This document shows positions 40,566 to 48,864 of a DNA stretch of 57,926 nt, piece after piece. Within the stretch, counting starts at the first letter, position 1. Every line of letters begins with the position of its first letter. Under the pieces are notes generated by a model. That model worked only from the letters and a program-made list of their open reading frames with translations, was not told the origin of the DNA and ran no database searches. The stretch comes from Candidatus Fermentithermobacillaceae bacterium (GTDB lineage Bacteria; Bacillota; Sulfobacillia; Fermentithermobacillales; DUSS01), in the NCBI GenBank assembly GCA_012842495.1, contig DUSS01000063.1, positions 1-57,926 of the forward strand. Direction: 5' to 3'. Both the position numbers and the translations under genes were made by a program.

Positions 40566-40594
40566 TTGATAGTGGCCAACGGTAGCGCTATTAC
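40566..40594 (+). promoter_or_regulatory. sigma-A-type promoter for the AtpZ-like gene
   Basis: TTGATA (40566-40571), 17-nt spacer, TATTAC (40589-40594); the AAGGAG ribosome site follows within 10 nt, so the leader is very short. Confidence 0.55.
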
Positions 40595-40615
40595 AATGGT
40601 AAGGAGTTAACTAAG

Positions 40616-40870
40616 ATGACCAGGTCACCCGGGGAAGATAACCGGAAACAACCTGAGCAGGAGTCCATGGGCAAAGCTTTTGCCATCCTGGGTGCCGGGT
40701 TTTCCATCGTCGTCTCATCCCTCGCTGGTATGGCCCTCGGTTCTTACCTGGACAGAGGCGGGCAGGGTCACCTCTTTGCCGCACTAGGCTTTCTCCTCGG
40801 GCTTCTCGCCGGCTTTCACCGGGCGTATCTTCTCATCCGGAGCATAACCTGGAAACGCCAGCGACTTTGA
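40616..40870 (+). CDS. AtpZ/AtpI-like small membrane protein
   Basis: 84 aa. Hydrophilic N-terminus, then two membrane segments: 'GKAFAILGAGFSIVVSSLAGMALGSYLDRG' and 'LFAALGFLLGLLAGFHRAYLLIRSI', with the AtpZ-type 'G..LD...G..P'-like turn. AtpZ is normally the first gene of an ATP synthase operon and helps assembly or Mg/Ca transport. No atp genes follow here: the next gene is on the opposite strand. AAGGAG lies 9 nt before the ATG. Confidence 0.85.
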   Translation: MTRSPGEDNRKQPEQESMGKAFAILGAGFSIVVSSLAGMALGSYLDRGGQGHLFAALGFLLGLLAGFHRAYLLIRSITWKRQRL

Positions 40871-40951
40871 AACCGGACCGCCGCACCCCACGCTACAGAA
40901 CCGGCGGGAACATCGCCGCGAAACGCAAGTGAATTCGAAACGCAGTTCGAG

Positions 40952-42712
40952 CTAAGCTTCTATTTCCCCGTACCTTGCCGTCCCCCATCGTTCGAGCCAG
41001 CTTTCCAGACCAGCCCCAGTTACAAGGAGCACCACCAGAACCACGGGATAAAGCAATGCGCCGGACAACCCCTGGTCATACAGGTACTTCACCCCAAATC
41101 CCAGACCTATCACATAGCCTGCGGATACGAGGCCAGCAAGGAGCGTCCCGAAGTTTCCTTTCATAGCTTGCTGCGGCTCGGTCCAGTCCAGCTTGGGCCT
41201 GAGAAGGTCCACCAGTAAGCCGATGGCGCCGAGCGGCCAGAGAACGGCAACGGACAAGATTGTCAGCCACACTGCGGTTGTCGCCGGGATCTTCAGGAGA
41301 AGGACGGCGATGACCACCACTATCAGAGATTGGATCGACCCGTAAAGGATGCTATAGGCCATCTTAGCCCGGAGCTGTGTCGCCGGTTCTACAGGGATGG
41401 CCTTACTCATCCAGAACATCCGCCCCTCCCGGGAGATTGCCGCCGACGGTATCTGATTTAAGCCCGCCATCAGCCCGTGAATCCCCACAACCGCCAGGGC
41501 CACCAGGTCTACGAACGGCGCCTGTCTCAAAGCTTCGAGAGAAAGCAGCGCGGTACCCGCGCCCGACCGGGAGGCGACGAAGGACATGAGGAGTATCAAG
41601 GGAAACACCAGCAGGTTCATGAGCGCCGTCAGGAGAAAGTTCGGCGTTCTTACCAGGATCCGGACGTCCTTCAACATCACAGCCACCAACGGTGAATGCA
41701 CCGTTTCAATCACCCGTTGTGCCGTCCGGCTCCATCCAGCCCTGGCCCCCCTGGCCTTGGCTTCCCGCCTTTCCCCCGCTACAAACCATGACTCCGTAAC
41801 CCTGGCTATTAAGACGAGGGCTACCAAGGAGAACCCGGCCAGCAGCAACAGGTTGCCGATTTTTTCGGCCAACCTTTCACCGGTAAGGGACATAGCTGCC
41901 CACCGCACGGGCGGATAGTATTTCGTCATCGCTCTTATCAGGCCCTGGCGCTGGGAAATCAGGTTGAAAATCGCCTCGGGGCCGCCGGTCTCAAGACCGA
42001 TTCCCGCCCGGGTGTACACCATCTGGAACCCGACTATTAGAGCGAAGAATACGAGTCCGAGGATCACCCTGATGAGGTCACGTCTGGCCGAAAACCCGGT
42101 GAAGCGCATCAGGGCGAGAACCCCGAGCAACGCAACGGCCACGGGCAAACCCGGTACGAAAAGATGGGTGAGGATGGCAAGGGGCCAGTACGAAGCGTCT
42201 CCAAGGCGAAGTCCAAGAGCGACGACAAACGGAGCCGCCGGTATCAGGGAAATCAAGAGCTGAATGAAGTAGACTACAACTATCTTGGCCAGCACGATGT
42301 GATGGGCTCTCAAAGGCATCGCCTTGAGAGTCTCGAGATCCTGGCCATAAAAAAGCGTGGACATAAGGTGCGTTATCGTCATGAAGAACACGAAAAACTG
42401 GGCGGCCGTTACTTCCACCACGATGGGAAGACCCGGCTGGTTGAGGGCCACCGCCACGTCAGCGAGGGCGCGCCCAAGGTCGTACATAGTAGCCATCCAC
42501 GGAATAAACGATATGGCCAGAAGCAGGAGGATAATCCCTGCATATTTGCGGTGTTTATCGCCAAGACCGAATGAAGCGCTTATCCTGCGAATTCCCACGG
42601 CCACCTTGAACTGAAGCCAGACGAGGCTCAAAAACGGTGAACCGGACCCCCTATCGCGCAATCCGCGTATCCCCGGCTCCCGTCTATCCGCATTCGTGTT
42701 TTTTCCTTCCAT
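40952..42712 (-). CDS. ABC-type exporter permease
   Basis: 586 aa with about twelve membrane segments in two halves joined by a basic soluble loop (around 'RVTESWFVAGERREAKARGARAGWSRTAQRV'). Typical of large ABC-2 type permeases found with single ATPases in Bacillota. Motifs such as 'FFVFFMTITHLMSTLFYGQDLETLKAMPLRAHHIVLAKIV' support the family (YdcE/ 'ABC exporter' type that co-ordinates lanthipeptide or lipid export); the substrate is unknown. It follows its ATPase gene by 67 nt. Convergent with the AtpZ-like gene. Confidence 0.87.
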   Translation of the reverse strand: MEGKNTNADRREPGIRGLRDRGSGSPFLSLVWLQFKVAVGIRRISASFGLGDKHRKYAGIILLLLAISFIPWMATMYDLGRALADVAVALNQPGLPIVVEVTAAQFFVFFMTITHLMSTLFYGQDLETLKAMPLRAHHIVLAKIVVVYFIQLLISLIPAAPFVVALGLRLGDASYWPLAILTHLFVPGLPVAVALLGVLALMRFTGFSARRDLIRVILGLVFFALIVGFQMVYTRAGIGLETGGPEAIFNLISQRQGLIRAMTKYYPPVRWAAMSLTGERLAEKIGNLLLLAGFSLVALVLIARVTESWFVAGERREAKARGARAGWSRTAQRVIETVHSPLVAVMLKDVRILVRTPNFLLTALMNLLVFPLILLMSFVASRSGAGTALLSLEALRQAPFVDLVALAVVGIHGLMAGLNQIPSAAISREGRMFWMSKAIPVEPATQLRAKMAYSILYGSIQSLIVVVIAVLLLKIPATTAVWLTILSVAVLWPLGAIGLLVDLLRPKLDWTEPQQAMKGNFGTLLAGLVSAGYVIGLGFGVKYLYDQGLSGALLYPVVLVVLLVTGAGLESWLERWGTARYGEIEA

Positions 42713-42779
42713 CGTACTTCCCCCTCCGCCGGATCACAGGCCCCATCGCGGCAGGTAAGTCCCATAACCGCAGATAAGC

Positions 42780-43544
42780 CTACTTCGCTATCGATTCCAG
42801 CTGCTCTTTGGGCAAAGTCGCCTCTGTTACTTTCAAGAATATCTCTTCCAGCGTATCGTCCTCTTTTTTGGCAAACAGCGCTTTTATTTCGTCCACCGTG
42901 CCAACGACCCGGAGCTTTCCCTGGTGAATAATGCCAACCCGGTCGCACAGCCGCTCCGCAACTTCCAGGACGTGGGTGGAGAAAAAGACCGAGCCGCCCT
43001 GGTCCGCGTGGGCTCTCATCATCCCCTTCATGAGGTAAGACGATCTGGGGTCGAGCCCCATCATGGGCTCGTCCAGAATCCACAGTTTGGGCCGGTGAAG
43101 AAGGGAACCTATGGTAGCTATCTTCTGCCGCATGCCCCTGGAGTACGAACCGATGGGGTCGGACACGGCGCCAGTCATTTCGAATAGTTCGAGAAGTTCC
43201 CGGGCTCGGGAAACCCTTTCGGGACCCGGGACTCCGTACACGTCGGCAACAAAGTTCAGGTACTCCGCTCCAGTAATCTTCTCCCACAGGTTCGACTCGT
43301 CGGGAACGTAGCCCATTTCCTTCTTGGCGCGGATGGGGTCTTTCAAGAGGTCGATTCCATTGATCTCAATGCTTCCCTCATCGGGCCTCAATATTCCCAC
43401 CACCATTTTTATGGTAGTGGTCTTGCCTGCCCCGTTGGGACCGAGGAAGCCGAAGATCTCGCCGGGCTTCACTTCGAGAGTTACTCCGTCCACAGCTCTT
43501 CGTCCGGGTTCGTAACTTTTACTGACCTTAATGAGTTTGAGCAT
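42780..43544 (-). CDS. ABC transporter ATP-binding protein
   Basis: 254 aa: Walker A 'GPNGAGKTTTIKM', Q-loop region 'MGYVPDESNLWEKITGAEYLNF', signature 'GSYSRGMRQKIATIG' (SRGMRQ variant of LSGGQ, usual for ABC-2 ATPases), Walker B 'KLWILDEPMMGLDP', H-loop 'FFSTHVLEV'. Partner of the permease encoded directly downstream. The pair is an exporter of unknown substrate. Confidence 0.95.
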   Translation of the reverse strand: MLKLIKVSKSYEPGRRAVDGVTLEVKPGEIFGFLGPNGAGKTTTIKMVVGILRPDEGSIEINGIDLLKDPIRAKKEMGYVPDESNLWEKITGAEYLNFVADVYGVPGPERVSRARELLELFEMTGAVSDPIGSYSRGMRQKIATIGSLLHRPKLWILDEPMMGLDPRSSYLMKGMMRAHADQGGSVFFSTHVLEVAERLCDRVGIIHQGKLRVVGTVDEIKALFAKKEDDTLEEIFLKVTEATLPKEQLESIAK

Positions 43545-43905
43545 TCCTTATCACTCCCGTCTCGACAGTCTGTGCACCGCCACGCGTCTATCCTCCGACC
43601 AACCGGGACGCGCCGCAAGGTCAAACGCTACATCCGGGTTACGCCAATCCATCTACCAATAACGGAAAACGACGTCAACATCCATACATCGCTTCGCCAT
43701 ATCCCGCAGTTACAACGTTCCACCTACCTAATAACGGGGAATATCCCGGTCTGGTTCGGAGGTCAAACCGTTCGTACCCAGTGCTCTCCGGTACTGGATT
43801 CCTCACCCGATTCCCCGGTAACAATCAACAAAAAAGAAGGGCCGGACGGAAAGACGCCCGACCCTCTTTGCGCTATCCAATTCAGCCAGTCAACCGTTCA
43901 GCCGG
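43545..43905. other. intergenic region upstream of the ABC exporter
   Basis: 361 nt. The right end carries the terminator of the activase gene. The middle (43600-43760) is somewhat AT-richer and must contain the exporter promoter, but no clear hexamers stand out. No gene seen. Confidence 0.5.
43830..43870 (-). terminator. rho-independent terminator of the activase gene
   Basis: Minus strand: AAAGAGGGTCGGGCG, a short loop, then CGTCCGGCCCTTCTTTTTT. The stem is about 13 bp with two or three G-U pairs, followed by a run of six T, starting about 40 nt after the stop. Confidence 0.85.
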
Positions 43906-44709
43906 TTAACCGTTCCTGGCGCAGGACACCTCAAACATCCCGAGAGCTTCCATGGCCGCTAAAGCAGCTCCGTATGCTCCGGCGAACTGAGCCATCGGGG
44001 GAACGACGATGCGGGAAGAAAAACACTTCTCCAGTGCCTTGCGAATCCCGTGGTTTTGACTCACACCCCCGACCAGAACCACCGGAGGTTCTACGCCCAG
44101 GTCCTTTGACGCGCACGCTATCTTCTCGGCGACTGCATCGCATATCCCCCGGATGATTGCGGGCTTCGGAACCCCGCGGGCGATCAGGTCTTGGACTTCG
44201 GATGCAATGAACACCGTGCAGGAACTGGATAGTTTTACGGGTTCCCGCGCCTGGCACCATACCCTACCGAAATCCGAAAGTTCAATACCGGTTTTCTCGG
44301 CCATGAGCTCAAGAAACCTTCCAGTTCCTGCAGCGCACCTGTCGTTGACGACGGAATTCACCACCACGCCGGACTCGTCCAACCGGATGATGCGAAAATC
44401 TCTGCCTCCTATGTCTATTATGGTTCTCGCCCTCGGCACCAGCTCCCGGCTGCCTCTTGCCAGACAACTTATTTCACATACGGTTTTGTTTGCTTCGGAA
44501 ACTTTTTCCCGCCCGTATCCTGTGGCAACAACCGATCCCAGATTTCTTGCTTCTATCCTTGCTTCTCGCAACGCTTTTTCCAGACACAGTGAGGTTGTTT
44601 TGGCGATGTCCACCCCAGTGTTCATGATAGCTGTAGCCTTCAAACGACCGTCCGCTAAAAGAACGACCTTGGTGGCAGTCGAACCGGCGTCTATCCCTGC
44701 CACATACAT
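43906..44709 (-). CDS. 2-hydroxyacyl-CoA dehydratase activator (BadF/BadG/HgdC ATPase family)
   Basis: 267 aa from the ATG at 44709 (GGAAGGGG about 10 nt upstream); upstream in-frame codons are not conserved. ASKHA ATPase: 'YVAGIDAGSTATKVVLL', 'TIIDIGGRDFRII' and 'VVLVGGVSQNHGI'. The two Cys that hold the [4Fe-4S] cluster between subunits are in 'NDRCAAGTGRF' and 'SSCTVFIASEVQDLI'. Such proteins use ATP to inject an electron into a dehydratase or a benzoyl-CoA-type reductase. No dehydratase subunit genes are adjacent, so its partner is elsewhere or it is a stand-alone family member. Confidence 0.9.
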   Translation of the reverse strand: MYVAGIDAGSTATKVVLLADGRLKATAIMNTGVDIAKTTSLCLEKALREARIEARNLGSVVATGYGREKVSEANKTVCEISCLARGSRELVPRARTIIDIGGRDFRIIRLDESGVVVNSVVNDRCAAGTGRFLELMAEKTGIELSDFGRVWCQAREPVKLSSSCTVFIASEVQDLIARGVPKPAIIRGICDAVAEKIACASKDLGVEPPVVLVGGVSQNHGIRKALEKCFSSRIVVPPMAQFAGAYGAALAAMEALGMFEVSCARNG

Positions 44710-44742
44710 ATCGTTAGAACCACCCCTTCCGTGTTTTTCGAG

Positions 44743-44772
44743 AATTCCCTGGACCTCAATTCCCTGGACCTC
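44743..44772. repeat. tandem 15-bp direct repeat
   Basis: AATTCCCTGGACCTC twice without spacer, 33 nt upstream of the activase start. Slippage-type duplication or a doubled operator. Confidence 0.85.
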
Positions 44773-45126
44773 GAGCCAAATAATATCCGGGTGCACGACG
44801 AATGTTGCAGCGGTTGCCGAGGGCAACTCCGCCCGGGTACTGCATCGCGCATCTTATTTTCCAGCAGGCACCCAGCTCGGCGACAGCGATGAACTCGGCG
44901 AGCCGCAACACCCGGGGTTATACACAACGGTATTCTTCCAAGAATCCGCTGACTCCTTTCCCTGACGCTTCCGTCGGGTAAGAGGAAACCAGCACCACCC
45001 GCTCAAGTTCATCCAGGGTACCCTGCCACGAGACTACCCACCACCACCCGGGACGAGCACAAAAGTACCGGGCGGTGGGAACACCAGGCGCCCGGTCTTG
45101 AGACTATCAACCTGTGGTGTGTCGCA
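44773..45126. other. intergenic region between the CorC-type gene and the activase
   Basis: 354 nt. An imperfect hairpin (CCCACC...CCCGG at 45037-45051 with CCGGGCGGTGGG at 45068-45079) could end the CorC-type gene transcript. No coding frame with support and no clear promoter. Confidence 0.5.
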
Positions 45127-46458
45127 TCAAGCTTCTGCAGCTGACCCTCTAACCCGTCTGCCGTTGTCGCTTTGTCGCCTCGGGTCGGCGGAACTGGTCT
45201 CTCCCCTGTTAGGCGCTTTCTCGATCCTGACTTTGCAAATCCGCTTGCCCCTCATCTCTTCTACCGTCAGCTTGACGCCGTTCGCTTCTACCGCGTCCCC
45301 GACCCTGGGAATGTGTCCCAGCTTGTGGAATACATATCCGCCAACGGTGTCCACGTCCTCTTCGGAAAGGCGGATACCGGTCTCTTCAGCCAGTTCCTCC
45401 AGGGGAACTCTGCCATGGACCAGGTACACGCCTTCCGAAACGGCGGTTATGGGCTCTTCCGTCGAATCGTACTCGTCCCTTATATCTCCTACTATCTCTT
45501 CCAGGAGGTCCTCCATGGTCACGAGACCGGTCGTCGAACCGTATTCGTCCAGGATTATCGCCATATGCACTCCCTGGCGGCGCATATCCCTGAACAGATC
45601 GTCCACTTTGCGCGTCTGCGGAACGAAGATCACGGGTCTTACCAGGTTCTTGACGGGTTGGTCTTTACCGGCCAGCATGGCCTTGACCAGGTCCTTTACG
45701 TGGAGAAACCCGATGACGTTGTCGAGAGTGCCCTGGTAGACAGGCAATCTTGAGAAATGCCCGTTCAGTACGATCTGAGAGGCCTCCGACACAGGCATTT
45801 CCGATGACACCGCCAGGATATCCGGCTTGGGAACCATGATCTCGTCCACAGCAGTGTCGGAAAACTGAACGATCCCCTCGATCATCTCCTTTTCTTCGCT
45901 GTCAAGGACCCCCTGCTGCTCGACGGCGTCGACGAAAGTCCTGAATTCCTCCGCCGTTATCACCTGTCCCTTGCCGGGTTTCTTACCGGACAGGCGGAGG
46001 ATGAACCCGGTTATTTCCGTGAATACCCAGGCCACGGGAGTCAACACTTTTATCATAAGTGACATGGGCCGCGCCACCTTCAGCGCCGTCGCCTCTGCAT
46101 CGCAGGCGGCGAATCCCTTCGGCAAGATTTCCCCGAAGAGCAGGATCACCGCGGTAGTCGACGCCATGGCAATACCCAGGCCCTTGCTACCGAAAATGTG
46201 AAGGCACAGGGCCGTCGCCAGGGAAGTCAGAGCTATGTTGACAAGGTTGTTCCCGACCAGGATGGGTCCGAGCATCCTGTTGGGATCCTGTCTCAGCTTC
46301 TGAACCAGTTGCGCCCGGCGGTCGCCGCTTTCCGCCAGGTGGCGCATGCGAATCCTCCCAACGGACATAAGTGCGGTTTCTGATGATGAGAAGAAAGCGG
46401 ACAGGATCAGTAGGACGAACATCAACAGCCATTGGCCTGTACTAGCAGGATCTTCCAT
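45127..46458 (-). CDS. CNNM/HlyC-CorC family membrane protein
   Basis: 443 aa. DUF21/CNNM membrane domain (about 1-200: 'LLILSAFFSSSETALMSVGRIRMRHLAESGDRRA', 'LVGNNLVNIALTSLATAL', 'EILPKGFAA'), two CBS domains (about 210-330: 'DEIMVPKPDILAVSSEMPVSEASQIVLNGHFSRLPVYQGTLDNVIGFLHVKDL' and 'VDDLFRDMRRQGVHMAIILDEYGSTTGLVTMEDLLEEIVGDI') and the CorC_HlyC domain. Family members handle Mg2+ or Co2+ efflux. Length and motifs are normal. Divergent from the ftcD fusion gene. Confidence 0.94.
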   Translation of the reverse strand: MEDPASTGQWLLMFVLLILSAFFSSSETALMSVGRIRMRHLAESGDRRAQLVQKLRQDPNRMLGPILVGNNLVNIALTSLATALCLHIFGSKGLGIAMASTTAVILLFGEILPKGFAACDAEATALKVARPMSLMIKVLTPVAWVFTEITGFILRLSGKKPGKGQVITAEEFRTFVDAVEQQGVLDSEEKEMIEGIVQFSDTAVDEIMVPKPDILAVSSEMPVSEASQIVLNGHFSRLPVYQGTLDNVIGFLHVKDLVKAMLAGKDQPVKNLVRPVIFVPQTRKVDDLFRDMRRQGVHMAIILDEYGSTTGLVTMEDLLEEIVGDIRDEYDSTEEPITAVSEGVYLVHGRVPLEELAEETGIRLSEEDVDTVGGYVFHKLGHIPRVGDAVEANGVKLTVEEMRGKRICKVRIEKAPNRGETSSADPRRQSDNGRRVRGSAAEA

Positions 46459-46862
46459 TTAACTTTCTAGCACCCCTTGAGGCGTGAAACCGGATAGGCT
46501 CCGGAATAACTGCCATCGTAATACATATTAGTTGCCGGAGCTCTTTTTCCTCTTTTTGAATTGCGGTAGAGTTGGTGACGGGAGACATGCTCCGGTTCTT
46601 GGTTTGTGTGCGCTCCAGATCAGCGGCTGGCTTGAGGAGCGCATCGCAGCGGTGTGCCTGTATTTGGATTCAGTCTCCGAACCGGTCCCGAATTGAGATC
46701 TTTGCCGAAAGTTGCGGATAAGGACGTGTTGTATCCGGTTGGAAAGGAGGATTGCGCGGAGCATCCCCTCGGGTCTGTAGCCCCGTTACCATCACGCCGC
46801 CCGGCTAAACACAGGATGCAGCGGCGCTTCAGACTCCGGGGTTTATAGCCCGCCCGTTTACA
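46459..46862. other. intergenic region between divergent CorC-type and ftcD genes
   Basis: 404 nt. A long-loop inverted repeat (CTCCGG near 46480, CCGGAG near 46533) is followed by CTCTTTTTCC on the plus strand and might act as an attenuator of a leader transcript. A strong ribosome-site-like GGAAAGGAGG at about 46741-46751 precedes a very short frame only. I checked for a tetrahydrofolate riboswitch because of ftcD and did not find its conserved blocks. Confidence 0.45.
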
Positions 46863-48698
46863 GTGAAACCCCTAGTTGAATGCGTACCTAATTTCAGCGA
46901 GGGTAGAAACCCCGCAGTGCTCGCCGAGATCGTTTCAAGCATAAAGTCGGTTCCCGGCGTTACGGTACTGGATTTCTCGTCGGACGCCAGTCACAACCGT
47001 TCGGTAATCACCTTCGCCGGGGAGCCCGGTGCGGTGGAGGAAGCGGCTTTTCGGGCAGTCAAGCGCGCTTCGGAGCTCATCGATATGGAGCAACACACCG
47101 GGGAACACCCCCGCATCGGGGCAGCTGACGTCGTTCCCTTCGTGCCTGTTCAGGGCGTTACCATGGACTACTGCGTCCAGATGGCCCGCAGGGTTGGAAA
47201 ACGCATCGGTGACGAGCTGCAAATCCCCGTCTATCTCTATGCAAAAGCTGCCACCAGACCGGACCGCGTGAGACTCCCGGACGTGCGGAAGGGTGAATAC
47301 GAGGGACTAAAGACCGCCATCGTCAACGATCCATCCAGATATCCCGATTTCGGACCCCCGCGACTTCACCCCAGAGCGGGTGCGACCGCTGTTGGCGCAA
47401 GACCACCGTTAATCGCGTTCAACGTCAATCTGGACACTCCCGATGTGAAAATCGCCCGGGCCATAGCCCGGAAAATCCGGGAGTCTAGCGGCGGCCTGCC
47501 GCGCGTGCAGGCGAAGGGCGTGTTCATCGCTGAACTCGGTGTGGCCCAGGTAACGATGAATCTCCTGGACTACACCGTGACTCCTATCCACGTGGTGTTT
47601 GATAAGATTGTCGAAGAAGCGCGCCAGTACGGCGTGGGAGTCAGGAATTCCGAACTCATAGGTCTGTGCCCCCTAGACGCATTGCTGGACGTCGCAATGC
47701 GTGCCATCAAACTCACAGACTTCACCCGCAAGCGTATTCTTGACCTGGCCATTCTCGAGACCACCAGAGAAACGGAAGCCCAAACTGGAGATCTGTCCGG
47801 CCAGGCACTGTGCGCAAGCGGTACCAAACTCCAAGCCACCGATCTCTGCGCTCACCGGCCGCCCGCAACTGGAGTCGAATCCCAGGCCGTAAACTCGCTC
47901 GCTCACGAAGCGCGCGCAAGCACGATCGAACCCAGAGCCGGTGATATGTCCACACAAAAGTCGACCGCTGTCACGGCGATACCCGTTGGCCCAGGTACTC
48001 CTGAACCAGTGCGCGTCCGCACCGGAGACAACATAGTCACGGGTGAAACAACAAGTTTTGAAAGGAGAACCGACATGACAAACTTATCGCAGTTCATTCG
48101 AGACCTTCGTGCCCCTACCGGTGCTCCGGGAGGCGGTGCAGCCTCGGCGGTCGCCGGAGCACTTGGATGCGCCTTGCTACAAATGGTTTCCGGACTCACT
48201 TTGAGCCTCCCCCGCTTTACCGAGGGTCGCGACAGGCTCGCCGAGGTCCAGACTCAAGCTTCCAGACTCGAAACCGCCTTCCACGACCTTACCGCCGCCG
48301 ACACCCGAGCTTACCTGCAAGTAGAAAAGGCCATGAAGCTGCCGAAGAACACCCCCGAGGAGAAAGCTGCTCGTAGAGAAGCTATGCAACAGGCGTTTAA
48401 GGAGGCCACCAGGGTTCCGCTGGATGTGGCCACTCACGCCGTAGAAGCCCTGGAACTGGTGCCGGACCTCCTTAAGTACGGTAATCCCAACGCGATAACC
48501 GACGTAGCTGTCGGTGCGACGTTCCTCGAGACCGCGTTGCGAGGAGCCCGGATGAACGCTGAAATCAACCTGGCTTCCATCAAGGACGAGGAATTCGTAC
48601 GGTCTTCCCGGGAGACGCTCCTTGCACTGGGCGCCAGAGCCGAGACGGTTCTGTCGGTTTTGAAAGGACACCTGTCCCAAGCCGGGCTCAGTCATTAA
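46863..48698 (+). CDS. ftcD: glutamate formimidoyltransferase fused to formiminotetrahydrofolate cyclodeaminase
   Basis: 611 aa. Residues 1 to about 300: formiminotransferase ('KPLVECVPNFSEGRNPAVLAEI', 'HNRSVITFAGEP', 'MEQHTGEHPRIGAADVVPFVPV'). Residues 405-611: cyclodeaminase ('FIRDLRAPTGAPGGGAASAVAGALGCALLQMVSGLT'). Together they move the formimino group of formiminoglutamate to THF and close it to methenyl-THF (histidine degradation or purine fermentation). The ~100-residue linker is hydrophilic with imperfect repeats around 'QALCASGTKLQATDLCAHRP'. GTG start at 46863 has a weak ribosome site. An internal start with a strong site exists at the cyclodeaminase boundary. Confidence 0.93.
   Translation: MKPLVECVPNFSEGRNPAVLAEIVSSIKSVPGVTVLDFSSDASHNRSVITFAGEPGAVEEAAFRAVKRASELIDMEQHTGEHPRIGAADVVPFVPVQGVTMDYCVQMARRVGKRIGDELQIPVYLYAKAATRPDRVRLPDVRKGEYEGLKTAIVNDPSRYPDFGPPRLHPRAGATAVGARPPLIAFNVNLDTPDVKIARAIARKIRESSGGLPRVQAKGVFIAELGVAQVTMNLLDYTVTPIHVVFDKIVEEARQYGVGVRNSELIGLCPLDALLDVAMRAIKLTDFTRKRILDLAILETTRETEAQTGDLSGQALCASGTKLQATDLCAHRPPATGVESQAVNSLAHEARASTIEPRAGDMSTQKSTAVTAIPVGPGTPEPVRVRTGDNIVTGETTSFERRTDMTNLSQFIRDLRAPTGAPGGGAASAVAGALGCALLQMVSGLTLSLPRFTEGRDRLAEVQTQASRLETAFHDLTAADTRAYLQVEKAMKLPKNTPEEKAARREAMQQAFKEATRVPLDVATHAVEALELVPDLLKYGNPNAITDVAVGATFLETALRGARMNAEINLASIKDEEFVRSSRETLLALGARAETVLSVLKGHLSQAGLSH
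48061..48077 (+). promoter_or_regulatory. internal ribosome binding site and ATG at the cyclodeaminase boundary
   Basis: AAAGGAG at 48061-48067 followed by an ATG at 48075, in frame, exactly where the cyclodeaminase domain begins (codon 405). Spacing 7 nt. It is stronger than the site at the annotated start and would give a free 207-aa cyclodeaminase. Confidence 0.7.
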
Positions 48699-48796
48699 CC
48701 GAGACCACGAGGACGCGCTAAAGCTGTCTGATCAACGGACCTGAAACAGGCCGGCTTTCCGGCTGAATCTTGCCCCGGCTATGGGGTTGTTCATAG

Positions 48797-48860
48797 ATCC
48801 CTCCGTTTTCACGCTGTTGAAGTGGGCTGCATAACATGGGGTAAACCACAACGGAGGGAT
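48797..48860. repeat. inverted repeat flanking the cotJ promoter and covering its ribosome site
   Basis: Perfect 11-bp arms: ATCCCTCCGTT (48797-48807) and AACGGAGGGAT (48850-48860). The right arm contains the GGAGGG ribosome site of cotJA. A transcript from upstream would fold it into a hairpin; a transcript starting at the candidate promoter between the arms would not. Confidence 0.8.
48810..48837 (+). promoter_or_regulatory. candidate mother-cell (sigma-E/sigma-K-like) promoter of cotJABC
   Basis: CATAACAT at 48830-48837 fits the sigma-E/sigma-K -10 pattern CATAnnnT. AC at 48811-48812 with a 17-nt spacer fits the sigma-K -35. About 28 nt before the cotJA start. The cotJ operon is mother-cell expressed in Bacillus. 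Confidence 0.5.
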
Positions 48861-48864
48861 GAGC

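Noticed and set aside
46459-46862. Tetrahydrofolate riboswitch before ftcD
   Set aside because: Expected because of the pathway, but the conserved blocks are not present.
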